Counted from the stretch's first letter, positions 11,800 through 23,354 are shown. The stretch is 64,000 nt of DNA from Limnanthes douglasii subsp. nivea (GCA_036936605.1 JAUPFV010000004.1:125773737-125837736); one strand, 5' to 3'. Notes: generated by a model not told the origin, from the letters alone. A program made the numbers and translations.

Positions 11800-12760
11800 A
11801 ACTTTCTCCTTAGAGAAAGCTCTCTTTCTTTACACAACAGGTGCAACATCTCTTCGGATGGATAGTTGGTGTGATATAACATTCGCAGGTACTCTGGTCA
11901 CATCAGAATTGCATCAAGCAAAAACATGTTGGTGGTTTGCCAAAAAGGACAACACTTTCTTCTTCAATTCTGGTGCTATCTTGGAGCCAATTTTAATATT
12001 CCTTCATTCAGCAAGAAAGTGGGTTTCAACTTCCTCGATCGGTATCAAAACACCAGGGATGTCTCTAGGGTCATCAATTTCACCCTCACCCTCAGAGGCC
12101 CCCAACAACTTCTATTCTTCATTTATCCGGACTGCCCCCAGAGTTTTAGGGGCAACTGCAGTTGCATAATATTCTCTTGCTATTTTTTGGCTACTCTGGA
12201 CAACTCCCACATGTCCTTGAACTGCATACTTTAAATATTAATGAACTGTTGAAGCCACAACATGCATCCTGGAGAGCCATGATCTCCCAAAGATTGCATT
12301 GTAACATATGGGGCAATCTACCACAACGAAAATTACCCTGACCATCTTCTTGAAAGGGCTTTTGCCCAACAATAACTCCTCAAATTATCGGATCACATCC
12401 GCAGAGCTCCATGTGAAGCCCATAATGGATATGTTCGAACGCTGAATCACTGTTGGATTCTTCATCTGTTTATAGGAATTTAAAAAGAGAATATTGGCTG
12501 AGCTACCAGTGTCAATCAAAATTCGCATGATGTCGTTGTCCCCAATCGATGCTCCTATCACCACAACATCCTGATGAGGACCAACTATGTCCCTTAGATC
12601 ATCTTCATAAAAAACAATGAAACGAAAAGGAATTTTGGACTAATAGGAGGACATGCATCCCTCCAACTGAGTAGCTAGAGTGTGAACATGCCTTTTTCTT
12701 GAAAAAGAAGTTGGCGCTGTCATAGTGTCTCCTTCGAATATAGTAAGTGACTAAAAAAAG
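11800..12760 (-). pseudogene. Aspartic protease region of Tat element A
   Basis: No long open frame, but the minus strand near 12530-12480 reads MRILIDTGSSANILFL, the retropepsin active-site signature, followed by blocks shared with element B (VRVIFVVVD, YNAIFGRSWLSRMH, HQYLKYAVQGHVGVVQSSQKIARE) down to about 12170. Between protease and RT lies the linker with ETHFLAE-like and HQHVFAW-like residues. Many stops. Confidence 0.75.
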
Positions 12761-12768
12761 CTTATGAG

Positions 12769-13764
12769 TCAGACTGTCTTGGTATATTCTGTTATAACCC
12801 CCACTTTATTACGGGTTGGGTCAAGATCCAAATAATCTGATTCGACATCAAATCTTTTAATGATTACCATGGCCCCGTCCAGAGCAAATATCCCTGCATT
12901 GTTCGTTGGGCCAGTCCGGTGAGCATTGTCAGGCCTGTTTCCACTTCTTCTCTTGACATAAGCTCTCAACTTCCCCATTTCAATCAGATTTTGCACCTCT
13001 TGTTTTAAAGCGATGCAATCTTCAGTGTTATGGCCAATATCATGATGATATTGACAAAAACAAGTACTACGACTTCCCCGAGGAGATTGAAGCGATGCTG
13101 GCTTCCTGAAATGTACCTCATATTTTGTTTTGTCATAGATGGTTGCCACATTTTCTTTCAATTTAGCAAACCACTCAGGTTGGACCCAAGGTCCTCGTTT
13201 ATTTCTTGACTGCTGGCTCTGAGCTGGAGCTGGGTAAGATTGAGTCTGTTTGGCCCTGTTGGGCCCCTGTCCGGCTTCTTTGGCTTTATATCCGGATTAG
13301 TTCTGGTTTGGTGCAGCTGGGGCAGATCTCACTTGCTTGTGTACCCTAGTCTTTTTTGTTTCATCTACATTAATTTTCTTTCCCATTTGGTTTAGCAAAC
13401 CACCCCAAGTCATGGCCTTTTTTCCGATTACTTTATCGGCCAGATTCCCAGGGTTTAATCATTGTCTCAAAGAAGCTATTGCTACCTGCTCAAAGCAATC
13501 AGCTAACCCATTATTTGTGTTCACGAACCGGCTTATATAGTCTTTCAGTGATTTGTTTGGCTCTTGGACATAATGGATGATAGTATCTCTATTTCCCTTC
13601 ACCTCATTACTCCCTACAAACTGCCTTCGGAAGACCACCCAAAACGTGTCAAAGTTTCTGATACAACCCTGTGGTAAGCTGTTGTACCATTTCAAAGCAC
13701 TTCCCGTAAAAGATTGAGAGAAGGCTCTACAAAGCAGTTTGTCATCATCATTAAAATTCATCAT
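12769..13764 (-). pseudogene. Gag (C-terminal two thirds) of Tat element A
   Basis: The frame 13764-13459 is retrotransposon gag: NFNDDDKLLCRAFSQSFTGSALKWYNSLPQGCIRNFDTFWVVFRRQFVG. After frame breaks, 13161-12769 has the gag zinc-finger-like CFCQYHHDIGHNTEDCIALKQEVQNLI. Compared with element B the N-terminal ~190 codons (up to B's Met at 56555) are missing, because A ends at 13764 in the middle of gag. Confidence 0.85.
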
Positions 13765-14260
13765 AAAATTTTAAAGTATCATTGACTTTTTTAAAACGAA
13801 CATAAATGGATCCATTGATTATATTATTTTTTCCGCCAATGACACGCGAGACCAGGCATAACCAAACATGCGAGACCAAACATAAAAAACATGTGAGGCC
13901 ATATATAAATAAACATGCGAGATCATACGTATATATAAACATTTTAGATTATTAAAAAAAATGTGAGACGAGACATAATCAATCATACGATATCATGAAT
14001 AAATCAAGCGAGACCAGACATAATAAATCAAGCGAGACCAAACATAATAAAGTTGAAAGACCAAGTTTATTAAATCATGCGAGAACATTTATTGTTTTTT
14101 TTAAGATGAACAAAACTAGATTCATTGGTGATTTTTTTTCCGTCATCAGTAACTTTAATTTCACATTTTTATCATCAAATAATAAATGTCTCACATGTTT
14201 ATTTATGTTTGGTATCTCATATTTATTTACGTATGATCTCGCATATTTTTATGTCTTATA
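13765..14260. repeat. Fold-back repeat of short GCGAGAC/ACATAA units
   Basis: 13838-14080 is a run of degenerate 20-27-bp units of the form (a)aacatgcgagaccaaacataa. 14180-14260 holds the same words in reverse complement (tgtctcacatgtttatttatg, tacgtatgatctcgcat), so the two blocks can pair over roughly 80 bp around a spacer that includes a piece of the 278-bp repeat family (14090-14150). The start of this block (13770-13830) also matches that family. No coding content. Consistent with a fold-back or MITE-like element. Confidence 0.6.
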
Positions 14261-15221
14261 TATAACCGACAAACAAAATATAACAATTATTTACGATTTT
14301 AGACTATGGTACAAATATTGGTAGTTTGTAAATTTTGAATATTAAATGATGGTAAGAAACTTAAATATTTATAGATAGTTTACCATTCAATAAAATATAA
14401 ACCAAGTTAACAATAATAATTAACTATTACTGATATATTTTATGTCATTAGGCGTAATTGTTGATAGAAATAGGGAGAATAATGAAAGTGAAAAGGAAGA
14501 AGAAATTGGGTCCATCATGTAACGAAAATAACTAGACAACCACTACATTTTAATGTCAAATTGGACCAAACACTAGATATAATAGTATAGCATAAGAAAA
14601 CAAACAGTACTATCTTATGTCCTCTCAAATCAATTGTAGGTTTTGTCTTGACCAACTCATCAAAGACTCCTCTCCCCTGTCTTTGTGTGTGTTTTCTGAC
14701 AAGGACATGCACATGTTACTGCTTCTACCCATTTAATGTTTCCATAACAATTTTATTTTCTCTTCAACACTATATACTGTACTACAATTTTTTCTTCTTT
14801 TTTAATGGCTGGTTTTTAGCAGACTATTTAATTCGTTGGATATACCGACGCAATTGCCCGCCGAAAATTTAATGTTAGTGATGGATACTTTTTCTTCATA
14901 GACTATTTTTTTTTCAAACTTTACAATTCTTTTCTCTTATAATCAGTAAGTAACTGGATTATATTTGAATTTGGCAAAAATCAATTTAAATCATATTTTA
15001 ATAATCATTACTTCATTTTTATACCATGGTAATGTTACGCATCTTTCTATTCGACTTTCGGTTTTGATCTATGGAGATTAGAAAAATTTAAAGCTAAGAT
15101 TTCCTTTTATTTTATTTTCGGTTTATGAAATTTAAAAATTTAGTAATTAAAAATTTATAAATTACTGTATCAGTTATTTAATTAGTTTTTTCATAATTAA
15201 AATTAAAATTAAAATATTATA
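14261..15221. other. AT-rich intergenic DNA
   Basis: No gene recognised. 14510-14810 is somewhat richer in C/T and has a TATA-like cactatatactg near 14768, so it may be an old promoter or UTR piece, but nothing coding follows. The remainder is A/T runs leading to the MULE target site. Confidence 0.4.
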
Positions 15222-15230
15222 TTATTATTT
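15222..15230. repeat. 9-bp target-site duplication, left (TTATTATTT)
   Basis: TTATTATTT immediately precedes the left end of the MULE and is repeated exactly at 27154-27162, immediately after its right end. Nine base pairs is the usual MULE duplication length. The word is AT-only in AT-rich DNA, so the match alone is weak; its coincidence with both element ends is the support. Confidence 0.75.
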
Positions 15231-15312
15231 GGATAATTGCACCTATAATACCCACTCAACTATTCAATTGTCATCTAGCACCTAATGTTTGATCAATTAT
15301 CACTTAATACCT
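15231..15312 (+). repeat. Left terminal inverted repeat of the MULE
   Basis: Aligns almost gap-free with the reverse complement of 27073-27153; about 60% identity by eye, best at CACTCAA and at the inner ACTTARTACCT. A subterminal copy of part of it (actcaactacttaattgtcacttaatacct) follows directly at about 15314, giving an internal ~61-bp tandem. Confidence 0.65.
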
Positions 15313-15963
15313 AACTCAACTACTTAATTGTCACTTAATACCTAACATTATTTTAATACCCTAACTACCCTTAACCCACTATATAAGCAGAATTTTCAGT
15401 TTTCTTTCTACTTTTCTAGCTTTTAAAAATTTGAATTTGTTAGCCGCTCTAACCACCTAACCTTACGAACCACCATGAAGCACGACTGAAAGCACAATTT
15501 TCAGGTGATGTATAAAACCTATCTAACCACTATTTTCTACGTACAGGAACTGATCACGCGTTATTCGACATTGTTAGAATCTGTTGTTTTTTAGTAATCG
15601 TGTTGCTTTTAGGTAATCGTGATTAACTACCGATTTCGAAGTTATTTATTGGATTTTGAGTTAGAATACGTGTTATTCTACTGTTTATGTTCTTAGTAAA
15701 TCTTGTTCGATATTTTCTCTTTTTATTTTTTGTTCCAGTGATCCGTGCTTATTTAGTTAACGTTTTCCGTTAATCCTTGTTTATGAAGTTATACACTCAT
15801 TTTAGTGTATTAGATTTTGATTTCGAACGTGAAACATGTGTAGACTGTGAGTTTTAGTTGTCCAGGCATTCTCGATATAAGATGCGAATTGTTTTTTATG
15901 ATTTTCTAACGTAGAAGATGCAAATTGTGTGATGAAACTAATGAGGAAGATGCTAATTGTTAC

Positions 15964-15989
15964 CAATTCGCATGGTTGTATGCGAATTG
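15964..15989. repeat. MULE palindromic repeat, perfect 10-bp arms
   Basis: CAATTCGCAT (15964-15973), 6-base loop ggttgt, ATGCGAATTG (15980-15989). Further half-sites (tgcgaattg or caaacaactctcagg) follow at about 16009, 16035-16130, 16143 and 16210, all upstream of the transposase gene. Confidence 0.85.
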
Positions 15990-16374
15990 CATACATATTT
16001 CAGGACATCCTGCGAATTGTGTTTATAAGAGTTGCAAACAACTCTCAGGGAATCTAAGAATTGCAAACAAATATCGGGAAATCCAAGAGTTGCAAACAAC
16101 TCTCAAGAAATTCAAGAGTTAAGAGCAACTCTCAGGTACAATTGCGAATTATTTACATTTTGGATAGTGTGAGTGTACTACTTGATTTGCAAACAAATCT
16201 CATGAGAGGATGCGAATTGGTCAATTATAGACTAAAACTATACACAATTTGCAGGTTATAGTTATACACAAATCGTATGATAGGATGCGAGTTTCTTACT
16301 GGAGTAATTAATAACTTGCATTGTTTTTTTAGGATTAATAACTAATAGCTTGTTCAGTGCAGGATAAGGTATGT

Positions 16375-18955
16375 CTAAATCATGAGTTTGTACTTTTAAA
16401 CATGGTCACCAAACAACAATTTTGCCTTTCACGGAGTTTGAAAGCTTTCAAAGTATCCAAGACTATGTTGAGAACACATGAGAGGAGCTTGTCACAGGTG
16501 ACTATCTAATTACCTACTCCTGCAGGGTTCACAATAATTGTTTCTTTAATAACCAAAAATATTTTGTTGGGTTGGTGTTATATCTTGATTTGAAGCGTTT
16601 AAAACGGGTTAGTATTCTTATAGAACAACACGTCTTCGATAAAGGTTCTGGTGATAAGTGTTCTGGTGGTAAGGATTATGGTGATTAAGTGTTCAGGTGA
16701 AAAACGTTCTGGTGATAAGAGCTCTAGTGGTAAGGGTTCTGGTGTAAAGCGTAAATAACATAACATAATTTTGGGAGAACCATCCCTTAATCAACTAGTT
16801 AGCGGGGAGAGTAGTAACGGTTTAGTTAATTTTGATCACAAAAAAAAACAAATTGCTACTGCTGGTTGGGTTGATGCTATTACAGGAGTGAGTCAAGCTT
16901 TTGAAGAAGGTGTTGCAGGTCTGAGGTTATCTTTGTGCAAGTTTGCTTTAGAGCATGGTTTTGCTTTCAAATACCTGCACAACACAACAACCAAGATCAT
17001 TGCTTATTGTGAAAATAAGTCCACAAACAGATACAAAATGAAGACTTTATCCATCTATTGATTCCATCACCGGCTTGATGACGATCAAGAAGTATGTTTC
17101 ACACCATACTTGCAGTCCCGTTTTCTCCCAGAAGCATAAACGGCATAGGCATTTGAGATCAGATTTGATTACAGAGGAAATTCAGAATTCTCTCCGGACC
17201 TGCCATTCGTTGACAGCCAAAACCATTCAATCGACTGTCGAACAAAATTACAGTCTTTATATCTCTTACCATTTGTCATGGAATGCTTTAAAGAAGGCAA
17301 CGAGGGGAGTTTTCAAAGATAGTTCAAGTTCTTTTACTTTACTAAGCGGGTACTTCAAGCGATTGAAGAGCCACAATATTATTACAGACTGCCGGTTGGA
17401 GTTATCAGTTGGAAACCGCTTCAACCGTTGTTTTGTAGCATTCAGTTCATCCCTTCAGGGTTTCCATTCATGCCGTCCAATGTTGTTTGTCGACGGAACC
17501 CACTTATATGGAAAGTATAAGGGTACCTTGCTTACTGTCGTAACAAAGGACGACAACAACGGTTAGTTTCATTTAACTATTTAATCTGAATGATTATGAT
17601 GTTTTATTGGAAATTTTTAAACAATTTGCATCCTATTGTTGCACACAACTCTAAGGGAATCCTGATATTTCAGAACAAATCTCATGAGAGGATGCGAATT
17701 GGGCAGTAACTTGATTTGCTGACAACTCTCAGCGGGGGATGCGAATTAGGCTAGTGTAGACATAAAACTGTGAACAATTTTCAGCCTATAGTTGTACTCA
17801 ATTTGCAATCTATATTTGAAAACAACTCTCAGGAAAGCATGCGAATTGTTTACATTTTTTACATGTTTGAGTTCTATTGTATTGTTCATTTGAGGTGTCT
17901 TTTTTCCAGGACTACTCCATGTTGCTCTTGGTATAGTTAACATCGAAGATTGTGACAATTAGATGTGGTTTTTGGTGTGTTTGAAACCACATTTGTTGGA
18001 GCGCCAAATCACATTTATTTCAGACTGTTATTTTGGTATCGTTAATGCTGTTTTTGTGTTGTATCCAAACTACTATCACGCGTACTGTTATTTCCATCTC
18101 ATGCAGAATTTGAAGGCAAAATTGGAACATACTAACAAAGACTATAAAAAAGGATGTTGAATTTCTTCTATCGTCTTGCTTATGCTCCCAGTCGAGAGCT
18201 TTTTAAGGATATACTAACAGATTTTCTATGTGAAGGCGGTGACAGAATGAGTGATTTTCTTGCTAATTTACCACCAGAAAAGTAAGCACATGCTTACGTT
18301 AAAGGGAACGATACGGCTCTATGGCTTCTACTGCGATATAATCTTCTAACATTCAGATCAAAAAATATTGCGGCCTACCCATTGTTGAGTTTGTTGACTG
18401 GATTAAAGTCTTTCTTATGACTCAAGTTTCACAAAAATACGGAGATGGATTAAGCTAGAGTACTAATTTGGTTCCCGAGTATGAGAAGAAGCTAAAACAG
18501 AATGTTGAAATTTTCCGAACTTGGGTAGTACGTAAGTCGTCTACCACCATGTTCGAAGTCTTTTCAAATCCTCTGGCTGTTGTTAATCTGTTGGATTTTA
18601 AATATTCTTGCGGATCATGGCAACAAGAGTGTTTTCCATGTCCTCACGCTTTAGCGCTAATACAGTATATACCGACCAAGATCCCTTTACTGTAATACAT
18701 CCCTTCTTTACGGTTAAGAATTACAAGGAAAGTTACTCTTTCAGCATACCAGTTATAACCGATTTTGGGGAAGGGCCCAACGCTAACGATCCTTTGTTTG
18801 TTGAAATTCTGACTCCGAACGTTAAAAGACGCTCTTGAAGGCCTAAGAAAAAGTAAATCCCATCTAGAGGAGAAACCTCAACCAAGCAGTTGAGGTGTGG
18901 CCGTTGTTCGAAATTGGGCCATAACATGAGGACTTGTGATGTTCCAGTTTAAAGA
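16375..18955 (+). pseudogene. MuDR-family MULE transposase (degenerate, one intron)
   Basis: Domains in order. An N-terminal FTEFESFQSIQDYVENT...VSILIEQ segment (about 16430-16630) resembles the MuDR N-terminal region. A Gly/Ser/Lys repeat follows (16640-16750), then the MuDR DNA-binding-like LSLCKFALEHGFAFKYLHN (16925-16985). The catalytic domain has RPMLFVDGTHLYGKYKG (17470-17530, first Asp) and TFISDCYFGI...HAYCYFHLMQNLK (18010-18115, second Asp). The SWIM finger is YSCGSWQQECFPCPHALALI (18605-18665) and a CCHC knuckle CGRCSKLGHNMRTC is near 18896-18940. The catalytic domain is split by a GT-AG intron, 17562-17909, joining NNG to LLHVA in frame. In-frame stops (for example 17957, 18282, 18455) and shifts make it non-functional. 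Confidence 0.88.
17562..17909 (+). other. Intron of the MULE transposase gene, filled with the palindromic repeat
   Basis: Donor GGTTAGT at 17562 and acceptor TTTTTTCCAG ending 17909 restore the frame across the catalytic domain. Inside are hairpin half-sites and pairs: gatgcgaattgggc (about 17691), tgctgacaactctcagcggggatgcgaatt (about 17718-17750) and gaaaacaactctcaggaaagcatgcgaattgttt (about 17817-17852). Confidence 0.75.
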
Positions 18956-20040
18956 CAAATCTTGTTGGCCACATTGATTTGTAATACTTTTATTGTTGTG
19001 GACAACAAACTAAGCATTTTTACACATATTTTTACAGTTGTTTGTTCATTTACACATATTTTTTTTGTATTACAATAACGAAATGCTAGGTGTTTGAGTT
19101 GCATGCAATTCACATTCACTATTGAGAATTGTGTGCAATATCTCGATGTCATATTGCAAACATCTCTCAGTTTTTCATGCGATTTGTGTGAAACTCCACC
19201 AGAATGCGGATTGTTTGCATCTCAGTCTACTGAGAATTGTTTGGCAAACAAATCCAAAAGTGTTTCAAACAACTCTCAGTATATGTTGCGAATTGTATGG
19301 AACTCCAACGTATTGCGTTTTCAAAAAAATATCAGGACTTTTAGTTGCTTACGAATCACATGATATGCTGCGAATTGTATTTTCAAACAAATATCAGGAC
19401 TTTTAGTTACTTATAAATCTCATGATATGCTGCGAATTGTATGGAACTCCAAAGTATTGCATTTTCAAACAAATATCAGGACTTTTAGTTGCTTACGAAT
19501 CTCATGATATGCTGCGAATTGTATGAAACTCTAAAGTATTGCATTTGCAAACAAATATCAGGACTTTGAGTTGCTTACGAAGCGCATGATATGCTGCGAA
19601 TTATATTTTCAAATAAATATCAGGACTTTAAGTTACTTAAAAATCTCATGATATGCTGCGAATTGTATGGAACTCCAAAGTATTACAATTCTCAGGTCTG
19701 CATTCGAATTGTGTGGATAGGAATAATATTGCTAAACAACATCTCAGGTTAGGATGGTAGTTGTTTGTAACTTCCAGTAGGATGCGAATTGTGTGCATCT
19801 TCATTAATATTTGCAAATAACGCGCATTGTCTACTGAGAGTTGTTTGCAACTTCTAATAGGGCACAAATTGTGGGCATTGTTTCACATTCACACATATTA
19901 TAACATATTCACATATGATTAAAATTTTATACAAAAAAGGATTACAAAAAAGGATTACAGGCTTCATGCACTAACAAGTTTCAAACAATCACTACAAGAT
20001 TTTAGTGTTTGTTAGTTGCATTCAAAAAAAAAAACAGACA
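18956..20040. repeat. Repeat-rich spacer of the MULE with a 62/82-bp tandem array
   Basis: Between the transposase gene and the small minus-strand gene. From about 19290 to 19700 a tandem array runs with the phrase aaacaaatatcaggactttt-agtt-gctta-cgaatctcatgatatgctgcgaattgta. The word atcaggact starts at 19331, 19393, 19474, 19557 and 19619, so unit length alternates 62, 81, 83, 62 bp; the longer units carry an extra atggaactccaaagtattgc. Every unit contains the two half-sites of the MULE palindrome. Single copies flank the array at about 19100-19290 and 19690-19870. Confidence 0.8.
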
Positions 20041-20313
20041 CTATGAGTCATCACTAGAGGATTCTTCACCAACTTTCTCTTCTTGATGTTGATTATCAGC
20101 CTTTCCATTGTGCTCTTCCTCCTCGTTATTTACATCCATTATGCTTAAAAATTTGGTCCTTGATAGACCAACATCGTCCTCCCTCTTCCGTTTCTTGTTT
20201 GGAACCTCTGCACTTTGAGTTGGAACCTCTGCTGGCTGAGGTACAACAACCAGGGGAACCACTTCAACTGGTTCACAGTTAGCAGGAAAGTAGTCCTCAA
20301 TGTCAAAATCCAT
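20041..20313 (-). CDS. Small acidic protein with basic nuclear-type motif, MULE gene of unknown function
   Basis: An open frame of 90 codons from ATG at 20313 to a stop at 20041. It starts MDFDIEDYF, has a Pro/Val-rich middle with two AEVP repeats, a basic NKKRKRED cluster that resembles a nuclear localisation signal, and a Glu/Asp/Ser-rich tail. No domain recognised. A TATAAATA box lies about 205 bp upstream on the same strand. It could be a complete third gene of the element, the last exon of a longer one, or the far C-terminal exon of the Ulp1 gene upstream on the same strand. It has no internal stop, unlike its neighbours. Confidence 0.5.
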   Translation of the reverse strand: MDFDIEDYFPANCEPVEVVPLVVVPQPAEVPTQSAEVPNKKRKREDDVGLSRTKFLSIMDVNNEEEEHNGKADNQHQEEKVGEESSSDDS

Positions 20314-20517
20314 GACAGAGGCTGGGCTGTTTGGTAGTGCCGCTAGAGTGATTAAGTCTGAGCTCCAGTTGGTGGTTATGGATGACCAGGAGTCACCTAA
20401 AACCAGATGTGGTGGTGAAGGTGGTGGAAAATGACATGATGTTTGGAATTTGAAGAGAACCAGAGGTGTTTTAAAAATATAGAGTTTGTTTTTAAATTAG
20501 CCTCTGGTTACTAGTGT

Positions 20518-20525
20518 TATTTATA
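20518..20525 (-). promoter_or_regulatory. TATA box candidate for the 20313-20041 gene
   Basis: Minus-strand CCTATAAATAAC. The first ATG downstream (20437) opens only 14 codons before a stop; the main ATG is at 20313. This leaves room for a leader, possibly spliced. Confidence 0.45.
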
Positions 20526-20699
20526 GGCATGGAGGGAGCCTGAGCTTATGAGGTGGTGTGACTATATTAATCATTACATAGCCTCCTTGTCCAATCAACA
20601 ATTAATGGGCCGTAGTGATTAGATTACGTTTTGCGTGCTCAATGCAGTTAACGTTTACCAATGCAGACGCCATAGCCTGTTCATATTCTTCAACGATGA

Positions 20700-21000
20700 T
20701 TTTAAATTATTAAATTTATATCAGGATAAGATGCGAACTGTTTAGTGGTAGTTTCCCAGCATGTATTTGTTGTTGTGGTAGTTTTCTCAGCATATATCAG
20801 GTTAACATGCGAATTGTTTAGTAAGAATCATGTCTTTCTATATATACCATGGAATGATGAGAATTGTTGAAATACCAACTATTCTTTATATATCAGGTTA
20901 GCATGCGAATTGTTTGATAAGAATTCCGTCTTTCTATATATACCAAGGAATGATGGGAATTGTTCAAATATCAACTATTCTTTAATGTAAGTTCGAAAAT
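20700..21000. repeat. MULE palindrome copies in the spacer
   Basis: Four degenerate copies: atatcaggataagatgcgaactgttt (about 20716), atatcaggttaacatgcgaattgttt (about 20795), atgatgagaattgttgaa (about 20857), atatcaggttagcatgcgaattgttt (about 20888). The last two are part of a ~110-bp near-duplication that includes gtctttctatatataccawggaatgatg. Confidence 0.75.
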
Positions 21001-21399
21001 CTCATACATTGCACATTTCTGAAACAAAGAACTCTATATACACAAAAACATTACCAGGAATATACATACAAAAAAAATCATAATGTCATACAGAAAAACT
21101 ATATTACTTCCAGTACGAGTTGGTGTCATCATTATTTAGGAAAACATAAAACATTTCCACTCTAAAGTCAGAAACCATATCTCTATGGTAAGTCTCCTGC
21201 ACACATCCTCGTTGGATAATATCTCTAACGTATTGACAGACGAAAATACTACAGTCAAGGTTGCTAGGTTTTTGTTTTGCAATTTTTCTGTTATTTCTCA
21301 CCTTCCACATTGTCTTTGTAGTAGGTAAGTATTCTTTATCCAGTAAATACTTAATCTGGTTATAATAATTCGTGTCATAAATCAGCACAAATACTTATA

Positions 21400-21600
21400 C
21401 TGTGGATGTCAAACAATTCGCAGCCTATATTGAGAATTGTTTGGCAAACTAGTCCAAAATCTTTGCAAAGAACTCTCAGGATATGCTGCGAATTTTACGA
21501 AACTCCAACACATTACATTTTCAAACAAATCTCAGGACTTTTAGTTGCAAACAATTCTCAGGACAACATGGGAATTGTGTGCATTTAAATACAACTAACT
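21400..21600. repeat. MULE palindrome copies in the last Ulp1 intron
   Basis: acaattcgcagcctatattgagaattgttt (about 21411), aaagaactctcaggatatgctgcgaatttt (about 21466) and gcaaacaattctcaggacaacatgggaattgtgt (about 21547) lie between the exons carrying catalytic His and Cys. Confidence 0.75.
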
Positions 21601-22539
21601 TGGCTACAGTTCGTATGATATACTGAGTATTTTTTTTAAATGTGTTTAACAGTAATTGTAGCAGTTAGGAGTTTTACCAGATGTGTCGGTGTCGTTGTTG
21701 TGTGGTCCGTTGCTTTGAGTTTAGGCAGCAGTGGGTTGTAGTTTGTTACCGTCCTGGCGTCTATATCAATGGCGAGCAACGTCCAATGGTTTACTTGGTC
21801 CTTCTTCTTGCTGCATATTGGAATGAGGATGAGGTTGTAGTTTTTAGTCGCTTTACTAAAAACTTTGTCGACTAAATTTGTTACTTCCTACCCTAATTCA
21901 ATATTATATTGCATTCAAGCAAGAGTACATTACAACGAGAACATGCGAGAAACTTTGAAATTTACCATAGCTAAACTTACCGTAGTCATGCCCGAAATCA
22001 GTACGCAGTCATATTTCAATCCTGCAACAACTTTGCATGGAACTTTGGAGTTTACTTCTGCGAGCATCTTTTGAATCCAAGCATCCACAACCTATGAAAC
22101 GAGTTGTTTATTTACGTCAAATATACGAGACTTGTTTGAAACATTCAAGAGAGTTGGTTGACAATTCAATACCTTTACGTCCAACTCCAGTTCGAAAGGT
22201 AGCGCCAACGCATCAGTCATTTCCACACTAATTCTGTAGGCAAATTTGGACGATGGTAAATTCTATACTACTGAATCGATGGAGTCTTCATTGGCTTTAA
22301 TTATCTGTATTTTATGGTATTCACCGACATCGATACAATCTGTTGTTTGTGTTTTCTTTGGCCAGTCGGTGAATGTTATTTTTGGCGGAGGGTGTTCTGT
22401 TATCATTGTCTCTTCCTCTTCCTCTGCCTCTGGATGCTGTGTTGGTGTTAGTAGATTAAAAGTAGGATCCTCTATCTCTTTACTTGACTTGAGCCTATAA
22501 AATAACAAAAATTAAAAGAGAGTATGTGTCAGGCATAAT

Positions 22540-22740
22540 AATATTAACTTCCGCAAACAAGTCGCATGATAACATGGAAATTGTTTGGGTTCTAATTGAA
22601 TATAATAAATGACAACTATCAGGATATCATGGGAATTGTCTGAGTTTCCAATAAAATAAAATGTTGAATAATTTGCATGCTATCCTGATATTTGTTTATA
22701 AATCATAAAATACATCCACATAAGTCTCACGATATGCTGT
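22540..22740. repeat. MULE palindrome copies between Ulp1 linker exons
   Basis: gcaaacaagtcgcatgataacatggaaattgttt (about 22554), caactatcaggatatcatgggaattgtctg (about 22613) and aatttgcatgctatcctgatatttgttt (about 22671, opposite orientation). Confidence 0.7.
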
Positions 22741-23354
22741 AAAATCATTTAAAATAGCCCTTACCATATGGCCAGTGACAATCAATGCCATTGACTAGTT
22801 CGGCATAATCTCTGGATCGTGTCAACACAAATCTTTTATGTCATCCTCCGACATATTCTCCAAAGACCGTTGTATTATGTCATCGAACTCAACATTAACA
22901 ATTTCATTTAAAAATATCTGTGAAACTTGAGTATAAATACCATAAATAGAAGCATCAGGTAAACATACTGTGTTATTGTTCGAGTCTGGAGCATGCGGTT
23001 GATTCAGTAATGGTACTAAAATTTGACCTTGGCTTAGCAATTCTGACTTTGCGTAGGCCACTATTGGTATTTGAGGTACAACTCCGTCTCGGTTTTGGTC
23101 TTCTAACAATGCTTCTCCCTGGTTAAGTAGTTCCAACTTCTCACAGGGATTGACAAATTCTGACTCTCTCGGAGCTACGTCTTGTGTTAGCCTTTCTCTC
23201 TTTGCCAATGCTATGTGTTGTTGTTGTTATCTTTATTCTATTGTTCTTATTCTTCTTGTGGGTTTTGTTGTTTTTCTTGTTGCTACTGTTGTTGTTGTCT
23301 GTCGGCCTGCTGTTTCATACAAAATTCAAAATAAAAAGGTAAAGGGGTTAAGCA

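Larger units (their letters stand above)
4636..13764 (-). mobile_element. Tat-lineage Ty3/gypsy LTR retrotransposon A (5'-truncated)
   Basis: In element (minus) orientation: truncated gag 13764-12769, protease, RT, RNase H, a second archaeal-type RNase H, integrase ending about 8840, a + strand antisense gene at 5433-8370, a polypurine tract next to 5013, and the 3' LTR 5012-4636. The double RNase H and the extra ORF between integrase and 3' LTR are hallmarks of plant Tat elements (Grande, Retand, RIRE2 relatives). All frames carry stops or shifts. The 5' LTR and gag N-terminus are absent; sequence changes abruptly near 13765 to AT-rich repeat. It is colinear with element B at 47044-56884 but clearly diverged from it. 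Confidence 0.85.

Noticed and set aside
22246..22500. + strand frame with a hydrophobic, Ser-rich reading
   Set aside because: Shadow of the acidic Ulp1-gene linker on the minus strand (Glu-rich codons read as Ser/Phe).
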